Source of the DNA: Gymnorhina tibicen
Taxonomy: Eukaryota; Chordata; Aves; Passeriformes; Artamidae
NCBI GenBank assembly: GCA_013399875.1
Contig: VXAZ01004636.1
Coordinates: 1,697,945 to 1,761,944, forward strand
Direction of reading: 5' to 3'
Length of the DNA stretch: 64,000 nt
Shown: positions 47,901 to 59,900 of the stretch, piece after piece
Numbering within the stretch: the stretch's first letter is position 1
Layout of the letters: the number at the start of each line of letters is the position of its first letter
Made by a program: the position numbers and the translations under genes
Notes under the pieces: model-generated
The model's input: the letters and a program-made list of their open reading frames with translations, nothing else
Database searches by the model: none
Told to the model about the DNA's origin: nothing

Positions 47901-50900
47901 GGTAAAATCTTTTTAGAGAAAGGCAGGTCCTGGGACTCCCAGCCCTGCTGTAGCTGAGTTACACACAGCCCACATCTCCCATTAAGAGGGGAGAAGGAGG
48001 ATCCATGACTTCAGTTTCAAGGCATCTTGACTGGAGTACTAATAACTTTTTCTGAAAAAATAGCACCTTAGCACTCCAAGATTTGGAATGCAAACCCAAG
48101 TGTTAAATGTAACTAGAGAAGAAATGGATTCCTGAAGTGCTGTTATGCAAGCAAATTATTGTGACTAGTTTATTTTTTTAATAATTTTGAGGTAAGTATC
48201 TGATTGGTACTGCTTATCAAAATGTATTCCCAAATCCATAATTTAGAAATTAGAAAAGATAAATAGTTCGTCGCTGGATAGAAGAAGGTGAGTAAAGGTA
48301 AAGAGAGCAGCACCGTTGTGCAGCTAAGTTACCTCAAGTGACCTGGTGCCAGTTCTGAGTTCAGAATCTAAATTCCAGCTCCCTGACTTAGCACATCCGA
48401 GTCCATCTTTTTTTGTGGTGCACAACCCATTTTTTTAGTATATACCCAGATCATAAATACTTGGCTTAGAACCTCACAGCCTTTTACAGTCATTTACCCA
48501 AGACACAGATCCCACTTTGAAACAATGGGACCTGCCCAACCTTCTTTGTTTCTTTCCCTGATCTGAGCTGGCCTTACCTCGGCAGCAAAATGCTTCCCAC
48601 TGACAGTGTGCTCGGAGCCTTCGGACTTGTTTCGGTTTCCCCAGTGCAGGTGGAGTTGAGACGCAGTGTATTCAAACGGAAGGTTTCTGATGGACATAGT
48701 CGGTGACAGATACATTTTCACTGTAAGCAGATCAAAACCAGATAGGACCGAATGATACCACAGCTCTCAAGAACAGGACAAATAAAAATACCATGTCTAA
48801 GTATATTATATATGGAGCATGAAAAAAACAGATTCTTAACTCAAATCCATCTCAGTCTGTGGTGGGAGATTAACACTTCAGTTCTCTTGAAGCCTTTCTT
48901 GGTAGATCAGGATTTAGAACATTTAGAACATACCCATTTCTATATTCTTAAATACATGAATTGAATGTGACAATTGTTGCTAGTGAAAATCTTTCTTCTC
49001 CCTGAAGAATGCAAATTTATCTCAGATGTTGAAGAGACAATTATTGATATGTTGAAGCAAAACTTAGGCTCATGTACCTTCTTTCAATCTCCTTATAACG
49101 GCTGAAAATGGCTTAATAAATTAATATTTGTCGTGGTAATTTATATCTCCTGTTATATTGAGCTCTGCTGCCTCTTAATCTTCTTTTAGGAGCACATGAC
49201 AAAACCAAATAAACTCCCCCCTCTCCTTGCTGCTCCCCAAACTGATGTTGAGCAGCAAGATAATCCCAGGCTTTAAGAACTAGCATTTCCTCTCTTGACG
49301 TGCTGGAGGGAGACCTTTATATGCATTACCCTCCCTTCTGCTCACTAAGGCTCTCCAATGGGGAAGGCAGGCTGGTTTGTTGGGGGTTTTTTTTGGTGTA
49401 GAAATGACAGTAGTAATTCTCAACCCAGCAGAAACTTCTCAGTTGTTCACTTGGAGCATTTTGTACTTCATAAAGCAATGGCTTATGTCAAGAACAGATG
49501 GATTTCTTTGCAGTTTATCTGTATTATTTTCCAGAGTGAATACAGTTTGTTTCTGGACTGTCCTGGACGTGTTTTTCAGGGGAAACAAGGCTCAAAACTG
49601 TAGTGATGTAACAGCTGTGACCCTATGTATTTTTAGGCTCCTACTAAAAGGGATGTTTTTGAGCGCTACTGTTTTCAGTCTAGCTGAAATAGGTAATTGT
49701 GTCTGGATGAGCTGGCTGGTGAAGAACATTAATTATATATAGGAATGACTGACAGCACAACACTAAGCATCCTACTGATTTCCTCTAGCTGAAAGAGAAA
49801 GTAACAGCAGATGGTATCATGATCACTCCAACAGAGGCTAATTTATTGTTACTCAGAGCAATTAATTTGTATCTAAGTGAATAGGATGCATCTCTTCTGC
49901 TTTCTAGGAGGGCACTGACCTTGGAAATGAATTCCCATTTTCCTGAGGGGGTTATATTTTTGTCTTGGCTTTCTTTAGGAAGTAATCAAATTTTGTATTT
50001 TAGGGGTGAGATCTGACAGTGGTAGTGACTTAGGTTCTCCAAGGAATTTGCTTTTACCTGTGTGAATGTTTTGGGAGGGACAGGCTCTCAGTGCTGTTCT
50101 TTTGGCTCCTTCTGCACTCTGACACCCTTCAAGTACACAGTGACAATATTTCCTTCTCTGCCTATTGCCTGTCACTTACATCAACCCAGTGCATTCAACT
50201 GTGACACTCCAGTCTTTCACTCAGGACCGAGAAGGACTTTTAGGAAATGAAGGCTCACAAGGAAAGGTGTTCCAGCCATTCCTAGTCTAAAACAACCTGG
50301 TTTTAATGGAGAAATTGATCAAGAGGAAAACCAGGAATCTCTCCCAAGAGGTTGCCCCTTACTGAAGAATGGGCTTATGATGTTCAATAGAGCAGGTCAA
50401 CCTCACTGAAAGAATGTTAGAAAAAGAGATTTTTGCGTGTTGGTCAACTTATAACCAAGCATGGGAGAGCAGAGGCCATTTTACAATGCAGGTTATTTTG
50501 ATACTTATGCAATAAAGGAGGATACAAAGAAGGAGGGTTTTATAACTGCTCTTATTTCTATGTCTTGGAGTGTTTCAGGAAGGAATGAAAAATGGTGGGG
50601 CTGACTCACTGGTATTGTATATTGTGTCAATATAGGAGACCTTTTTGAGACAGCATCATCTCTGCCTTTACCTCCTGTACTGACACTGATTTAGTGCTAC
50701 TGTGGGGAGGGCCTGTTTGTACACCATTTCTAATTGTTTCTTTGTCTTCTTACCTATCACTACCTATCACTGTTTCTCTTACCTTACACTAAGAAGGTTT
50801 CTATCTCAAGTCAAAAGAACAGAATGGTGCTCCTATATTTTTTTCCTCTTCCTGATGCCCCCATGTAATTCAGTTGAGCTGCTTTGATGAATGTAAGAGA

Positions 50901-53900
50901 CCCATTACTCATATTTTATCAGTTAATTGCTTTTTAGCAGAATCACAAAGTCTGTTTCTGTTTTGGAGCACCACAACCAAAGTAAGAAGAAAACCTTGGG
51001 CATTAATTCTGACATGCCTGGAGTTTATTTTAAATTTCTTTATTTAAAATTTTACTTACTGGGAATCCATTTGTACTTAGTACATTCCCAGGTTTCTCTA
51101 GCTTGTTCTGTAGAAGTAGGTGTGCTGATGTGAAGGCTTTCTCATCTGATTAGCAGCTTAATTTCATCTGATAATCAAAGTAGTCCACCCATGGAGTAAA
51201 AAACCAGTGACTTCCTGCAACTTTCTTTTACCACTCCTTGCTGTCCGTGAACTCCCTTACCTGAATGGCCATTATTGATCAATGTAAACTGGTCAGTGGA
51301 GGGCACGTCATAGCCTATGAATTCTAAAGGCAAGAGATTAGAATCATACTGGAGAATATCTTTGTGGAAATCAATTGGTGATTGGAATACTCCTCCACAA
51401 AATGGGTATTTCTTTGACCAGGCCTTCTCTCCATCAGGACCTGTGTGAATTAACAGAGACACATCTGTCAAACCTTTACTATGCAATTAACATAGAAATT
51501 CCCCTGTGTCAGTCTTCACACAAAATTTGGAAAAGAAGCCTTTTCTGAATTTTTAAGACTTTTTTGTTTTAAAAAAGACCTCATTAAAGCTAAGGTAATG
51601 AAGGATATGATCATTTTTCTGAGGGTGTTGTGACCTAGAGACAGGTCTGATTATATCAGACCCTCGCAGACTTTTCCTTACTGTACAAACTGTCTGGCTC
51701 TATCTAACAGGGTTGCATAACCCACAGTGAAAAGCTAACTTGCAAAAATGGAAGGTGTTACGGTAATTTGACCTGCAATAACTTGCTCAAACTCTGGTGA
51801 AACTTTTTTCATCACAGCCTTTTGCCTGAGGTAAGATCTACAAAGAATAGATAATATCAAGAGAATTTTAATTGTGCCTTTGATTTAATTACACATTAAC
51901 AGCTAGCAACTGTTTGCAAACTGTAAGATGAGGTGATTTGGATTTAAATACCAGAAGAGGTACTTGCAACTTGTGTTTCTCCTTGTCTCTGAACATTCAT
52001 CATGATTCTTTCCAAGGCAGGATGATCCTTAGGGATCACCCAGCCTGATCTGTGTAACACAGGACACTGGGCCTCTCTGGATCAATTTCTACTTTGGTGA
52101 GGCCATTGCTTTCAGAAGGGAATAAACATCTACTCTTCGTTTAAGCATTGCAGATAAAAGATACTTCATTAGTGCCCAATGGATAATTATTCTCCTTGGC
52201 AGCTTTTCACTGAGAGCCTGCTGTTCCCATACTTTTGTTCCTCATTGAAGTACTTATAACGTAGAGGATATAGTTTCTCACTTCTCTTAAACTAAGTAGA
52301 TTGAGTCCCTTGAGTCTTTGATTAGAAGGCTTCTTTTCCAAACCTATAATATTCCCAGTGGCTTCTTTGAAGATCAGGTCATCAGTGGCAAAGCAAGTTC
52401 AGATATTTTCTGAAGGAAAGTAACAGTCAGGAGGATACTATTAGTGACTCACTTTATTTACATGAAAGACAATTGCCAAGTAAATGGATAGTGGGGGTGA
52501 AACCTAGTGCATGTGACAGAATCAACAAGATCAATTCTGGTGCTTAAAGACAGACTTACTTCCTTGGTAAAGCTGTTTAAGATTATTCAAGACATAGGTT
52601 AGCAGGTGACATTGTTTGCAGTGTGGATACTCAGACTCAGTCAGTGCTTTTCAGTATAAATAGGCCTTGCTGTTACTGTAACTTAAATTTTTGACTCCAG
52701 TTCACTGACAATCACATCGATTTCTTTCCTCTTACATCTTTGTGATACTATCTTAAAATTGCTGAAATTCTTTTAAAAAGGTTATAAATGTTATGCTGAC
52801 ATTATAGAAGCCTATCCGCTACCTATTTTTGGCAAATAACAAATACATCCAGAAGAGCATAAATTCCATACTATGGAATACATACTGAAGAATATTTCCC
52901 AGGAAAATATGCATTAGGATATACCAAGAAATGATCATTTCTTAGGTTCAAACTTGCTGTGCAAAACAATGACACTGAAATTTAACACCTTACAAGGAGC
53001 TAAGATTACAGCAATGCCAGAAAATTGGTGAGAAGCCTTTATTGTAAAAAGACTTCAATAAATTTAAAAGGCTTGATAAGGTAGTGAGTTTGCAAGAAGA
53101 TTTTAATATATTACCTATCATAGCTTTGGAGACTTGATAATTAAATAGGTGATTGATGTATAAAATAGAAGTCTAGTCCCAGCCAGGGGAAGCCAAGTCA
53201 TGAAGTACCGATCATTTTTTCGGTATTGTGTTTGGGTGGCTTGAATGTTTGGAAGAGTTGGCAACAGAATATGGTAACTTCCACACCTACATTGCCAGCT
53301 CAGAAGGAAAACTTTTGTCTTTTCTATAAAATGATGCAGTTATCACAGTCTTTATGTAGATTGAGCTTTACTAGCAATTATCCTTTTCTTGACATAAATC
53401 CACAACTCCACTCACAGGCCTTTAAGCTACAGAACGTTTTGCTTTTTTCTCATTCCTGCTCAATTACAAAACCCCAACAAAACCAAACAAAACCTCTTTT
53501 TTGGTGCAGACCCAGTTTTTATAGAAATTCTATCTTTTGTCACGTAGTCTTTCTAATTTCAGTACCTCAAAAAGCCTATCTCAAAGAGCTGAGCTCACTG
53601 CAGCTTAGTTTTGCACATGTGAAATTGAGATTTCCATGGTAGATAAACCACACAGCCGGAGGGCATTTCTCAGCTAGGTCTGCTGAAAATGAATGATTGA
53701 TTGTGAACCAGATTTTCCTTTTTCTGTGCCAGTACACACAGATAAATTCAGTGGAAATCACATTGTGTTTACAAAGTCTTTGTCTGATCACTACTGAATA
53801 AAGAACAGCATGTGGATGTAAGATTGCCCTGTGCTACAAGTCTCAAAAGATATTAACATAAGAAGTATTGCAAAATTATCTTGAAAGGCAATTTCCTTTT

Positions 53901-56900
53901 TGTGTGACACATTTGTGACCCAGGCATTTCAGAAGTGTTCGCTGCTATGAGGATCCCACCAGGACTGTGTCAGCAGAGCACCAATTGTGCCGTGGGCCTG
54001 TTCTACCCCCTCAACACTATAATTCTGCTGTTGGAGTGAGCATATTAAAGTAGGGAGCTGTTGGTGTGAGTGGAAGTAAGACCCTTCCTGCTACCACTGC
54101 TCCCAGTGCTGCCAAGAACACTCCCTGCCCTAGGGAGTGCAAACTCAGGCTGCTCAAATCCAGCTTGTGGACTGCCTTGCTTGACACGAGTTTGCAGGAC
54201 CGTGTTCCCTTACCACACTGAAAATAGCCCTGAGCCTGAATCTGCCCTCATGGCTATTTCATAAAAGATGTCTGTAAAGAAAGCAGGAATAATTCTCTGG
54301 ATAGTCTGGCTGCCCACTGCCCAGTGAGCTGAGCAAAACACCCTCAGCACCAAGGCTGCACGTGTCCATTGTACCATCTCCTTTGACAGCTTTTAGCTTT
54401 CCAGCCAGCCCCACAGCACTGGTGCTGCTGGGCAATGCAGGACAGATGTTCCTTCAAGAACAGTGGTGTCTGCTCCCAGGATGTATACACTGGCCCATTT
54501 AAAATAATGAGAAAACAGCCTTGTGAAACTCCAGTGGTACCAACAGGCTGTTGCTCTGATGACCAAATAGTATTTGTGTTGCTCCAGCTTCTCACAGTCT
54601 ATCAAAGTTCTCTTGATCTGAAGTAAACTAGTGTAGTAAAATGCATTGGATCAGTAACACAGGGAATGTCTGCGGTATTTTTGCAGCCAGGCAGAGCACT
54701 TTGCCCTGTTTTCAGCCAGCTGGAAGCTGTAAAGTTGCTGCTTGCCCAGGGCTGAGGTAGTGGTGAAGGCGGAGAGTGCAGACTCCCTGCCATGGTGACA
54801 TGACCACACAGTTTCCATTTTGCTCAGAGCTCAGTCATACCATTCTGTGCACACAGAGCCAATATATGTGTGTATCTTCCACATGTGTCCAGGGCGAAGC
54901 TTGTGAGATAGACGGATTGCCAAGGGCTATAGCTGTCACTGTTACCGCATTCAAGTGCTTTATGAGAAATCTGGGGCATGTTCTAATGTGTTCACTAAAG
55001 CTGACATTTCTGAAGGGGAGATGGAAGGGTCTTAGCACAGGTTCTCAGCACCTCATGAACTGGAGTATTTGGCAACAGCAGAATAAAAGAGTTTGCAAGT
55101 ACAATTAGCCTGATGTCTGTTAACAACAGTTCTTGTGTCTGCATTGCAGCATGAAGTTGTCTCTTCATATGCTAAAGTACATTAATAATTCTGTTGGCAC
55201 TGTTACTGCTAAAGCATGTTAATAATTCTGTTGGCACTATTACCATAAACTTGTCTGCAAAGCTAGTTTTCTCCATTGTAGCTGCTTGTGCACTCTGAAG
55301 GGAGGATTCTGGTTCTCTGATTTCATTCCAGCCCACTTACACTACAGAAACAGAGCCAGAATCCAAAGAATTGAAGCCTAACATCCACTTCTACCATTTT
55401 TTTCTGGGGCAGAAGACTTCAGCCTGCACCTCACAGCCACACAGCAGCATTGCCAGAAGCTGCCTGCACATGCTGTCCTGAGCTGTGGGGCATTAGAACC
55501 ACACTATTAGTTCTTTAACGAAAAACAGTTTCCTTCTGATACACTTGATCTACTTTGTCCATCTTAGAGAAGGTGGAGCTGCCCTTCAGAGAACACAAAG
55601 CAAGCCTGTGTCACTGGGGGCTGAGGGCTCAGGCCTCACTGCTCTGTGATGTTTCCTCTAGACACTTTTTCTTGGGCTATGTGCAAGGGTAGTGAAAACA
55701 GGAAGAACAAATAGCATTGCTGCAATTTGTCTAGGGAAGAAGCAAACAGAGGAGAGGTTTAGCCTTTATATTTGATGTATCTAATGTAGTACTTTCCATT
55801 ATAGGCAAGGCAAACTCTCATTTCTTTGGAAAGCCTGATAAGGCTGATCACATATATAGATAAGGCCTGATCACATGCGGTGTCGTCTTGCTTTGCCTCT
55901 ACGGCCTGAGGTACTAACACTGTATCAACATTCAGTTTTACATATTGTCCTACTCAGCAAATAGAAATCTCTGACAATGAGCACCCGGATTTTTCCTCCA
56001 CCCTTAATCTTGTACCTTGACCTTCATCTTGACATCAGTCTGCACTGTGGTTATAATGGCTTTATTTCCTTTCCATTCCTATTGACTCAATTTTAGTGAG
56101 AGGCACTGCAAAGTGTTTCAGGGGCAGAGGTAAATGGTGGAAAGTTTAGGATGCCATAAAGGAACCAGGATCAGTAGAAGAGTATAGAGGGGCTCTTTCT
56201 GGCTTAGCACAGTCTCTCTAATAGCTGTTTTTCTCTGTGGGGGTCAGTGCTCCACCTCTGCTTTTCTGTACTCTTCTGTACAAGTTCAGTTGCCACTTTA
56301 CTTTTTTGAAGTTGCTTTTATGTATTTGCTTTTATATGTTTTTCTAGATCAATTTTGAAATCAGTAGTTGAAGGAAAAAGCTGTGAACCTTCTTTCTGTC
56401 CTCCATACATTTAAAATGTAGAAATCAGACTGCAGCATGGAAGAGCTTAACAGGAATTGATGAAGTTTGGCACTGAGAATAATACTCTTTGAAATCAACA
56501 CTGGTACCCAAATTCCCAGGAAGGGAGAAGTAACTAATTTAAACAAGGATTACCCTGGGAACAAGGGCAAAACTTCTGCTTTGATGGTAGTAAAAAAAGT
56601 CTTGTTTTCCTTACTACCCAGCAGGGTTAGATTTATCTGATGGCTGCTGTCAAAGTGGAAAACCCAAGCTTTTGTAAAACCATGTCAAGCTTTTTCCCTC
56701 CTGGGAATGTGAGGTATATGTATGGACGCTGGCAGATAGACATGCAGCTGACAGTTTTCCTTCTGCGTATGTGAAGTGAGTCAGGTAAACTGGAGCACAG
56801 CCAAAGGGAGGAGTTCCCAGCAGCAAGTTCAGTCTCAGAGGTTCTTTGTGTTGTCTTGGAGCAGCACCAAAAGCTTAAGAACAAGCATTTTTTTTCTGAG

Positions 56901-59900
56901 ATTCTCCATACTGCCTACTCCTGTGGGGGTATTTGGCATGTAAAATGCTACTCTGAATGAGGAAGTACCTGACTAGAGGATTTGATCAAGTAAAAGAAAA
57001 ATGCTAGCTAATTCTTTTTCTGAGCAGCCACCAGGTCCTTCTGAGTTCGTAGATGACTAAAAGGATTAGTTACAAATTAACACTACTTTCCTAAAGATGA
57101 GTTATTTTGTCACTGCTGGGATCTTCAGGGACCTGAGTCTCCAGTAACATGATACAGGTGACTTGCTGAACTCTGACTCCACTTGAAAAAGAAGATTCAT
57201 GTGGGTAGGGAGAGAATGCTCTTTGCAGAACTAGGCTGGAATGTGCTGCTGGCCTGTGACTGGTGAGGAAACAGAGGGCTTCGGTGACCCTCTGCAGTTG
57301 TAGGGCCAGATTTAGTCTGCTGAAATTCCTGTCATTCCACAAGGAAATTTAGAACTCAGTAACCGATTCTCAGTCACTTAGATATGAAACCTGATGGATG
57401 AATAACAGATTTCAAGAAAATTGACCAGATTCAAACCTGCGTAAGGATTATGATCCCACTAAGTACTCACCAGAATACAGTTGGCAGGTTGTCCTTAAAA
57501 GTACAGCAGAAAGCCATAACTTTGTATGTATGAATTAGTACTTACCAATATAAGACCATTTAGACCCTGTTTAAAGACAAAGGAAATATTACTGTGAGTA
57601 TTTGAAATTGATCTTAGTCTGTAAAGAAACAAATTGCTACTTAAACCCATGTATTGAATTTTGCAATATTTTTGTCTATCTTTCTAGTCCCAACTGTTGA
57701 GCAAAACATAGCAAAACATAGACACTTTCAAACTTTTTGACACTTTATGAACCTTTCTCATTCACATGGTAACTATAATTATCCTTGTGATCCTGCCCAT
57801 AGGGGTGAATTTCTTGTGGTCACTTAAATGGGGAAAACTGCTGGGTTTTGGGGTTTTTTTTAATTGGAATATCCACAGGCTTTGTCTGTAGGTACATCCC
57901 TGGGATTTTTTTCTGGTTAGGAAGCTAAGGAATATAAGTGGAGTGTAACTACAACGAACCCCCGTATGCCTTGTTGAGGAGTTTGAAAAACATCAGTGAA
58001 TTGCCAGTTGCTACACTGAGAAGTAATGGACAGAAATGAATAGATGGACTGTGAAAAAAGGGAGTATGATACATGAACCCATGTAACTCAGAGAATCTCA
58101 GGGAGGATGAGTGAGTGTTAAAATGATCAAAACTCATCCACTGCTTAAGGAACTGAACTTGGGACAGTATCTCTGCATGTTTTTGGAAATGTCTTGACTT
58201 ACTAAATGCTCTTTTTAATATTTTTTTTTCCTGGTCCTGAAACCTACTTAAAATCATTCCGCTTGCTCCATAATTAGAGGTGCTTGTCTTGACAGACCTG
58301 AACAGTTTGGGTTATCAGGCTAACGCTGATCTTTACTCTCTGCAAATTTAATTGTATTTCTGCCTAGAAAACAGTCCTGAAATACAAATCTTGCAAACAC
58401 TCAGTGTGCCTTTGAGTGTCTGTGTGCGTGCAGGCAAATATTTATCGTTAGATGCACCTGTGTGCTCAATACGTGGTTCTTGGCAGCATTTCTTGTGCTC
58501 TGAAGTGAGGTCACAGATGCAGCTCTTTCCCTAAGAATGTTGTGTGAAATGTTTGGGATTAATTTGTAGGGATGTGCAAACCAACTGCACTTAGCTCTTT
58601 TGTACTGATACATGCTGGGAACACAAAACTCTGCTTTCAGTTTGTTAGGACCAGTGTGCCTTGTTCTTTTACGCTGGAATTTTCAAAACAAGGTCTGTGT
58701 AATCATCCTGGCTCAAGTCCTCAGGCTCCTCTCATAAAAGAATTCATGTTTTAGATTGCAGGATGAGAAACCTCCTTCTCCTCTTGGCTTCTCTCTGCAG
58801 GGGATTATATCTTACTGGGTTTTTAGGGGTTGCTTGGGTCCTTTGGTCATTCTGTAAGCAAAACTTGCATAAAGATAGAAACTGACTGGCAGTAGGTTTT
58901 AGAAGTATCCTCATTTGAGCAGGGTTTGAAGAAATACTGGCCTAACTACAATAGCTGTTGTGCTCATGCTCTTATTGACCATTAAATTGTGCATGAGGTG
59001 ACAAACCTATGATTTTTATAATCTACAGCAACCTTAAAACAATCACCTTTAAGTATTTACAGTATTTTGGTCATTTATGCCACTCGACACAAAAGTAAGT
59101 GAAAGCTTCAAGTCTTTTGCCAAGTGAAGTATTCCTTAGCCTGTGAGCATTTTGATGATCTGCAGTTCACTGCCATTATGACTTTAGGGTGAGCACAACC
59201 ATAACAACTACTGCAAGTAGGGCTGAGGCACATTTATGCTCATTTCATCCAGCTTGGACCAGGAGATGAATCAGTGACCAGATGGCAGAACCTTCTTGAT
59301 TTTGTCTGAATGAACGCAGAGAGCTGCCAGCCTCAGACTGCGTGCGAGGTTGCTTTTACCCTTATTCTGCCTGATCATGGAATGAGGGTTAGGCAGACGG
59401 TCACACAGTGTCAAATTGGAGGGTTCACGTCTAGAAGGGAACATTCAATGGCTCTGTGTCTGTGAACACTCTCCTACTTCTTTGTTCATGTTGGGATGAG
59501 TATTGGTGAGTAACACAGTTACATGCCCATGCATGGCAGAGGAGGTTCTTAGAGCCAGTGTACCTGTGTTTGACTGATCAATAGCCAGGGAGAAAATACG
59601 TTTCCAATGTCACTTGAGAGCTGGGAAAGTGTGAATGGTTGTAGTTGTGATAATCTACTGGGAAAGATGTCTGAGACAGGCAGATCCTCTAGCTCTTGCC
59701 ATTTCTTGGTACTAGGTTTCTAAGTCTGAGATAGGCACTCTCCAGAATTCCCTTCAGGATGTATCATAAGACATATCTTTTCAACACATCCTTTCAATTC
59801 CAAACCTTCTGTATGGCCACAGAAAGCACTTGGAAAGCATCAATCTTTATTTATTCTGTTGTTCTGGAAAGCACCAAGCTCTAGGAACCTCTGTCCTTCA

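Noticed and set aside
53226..53642. 138-codon plus-strand frame in CA12 intron 2
   Set aside because: Antisense to the gene, no recognisable motif or promoter; chance.
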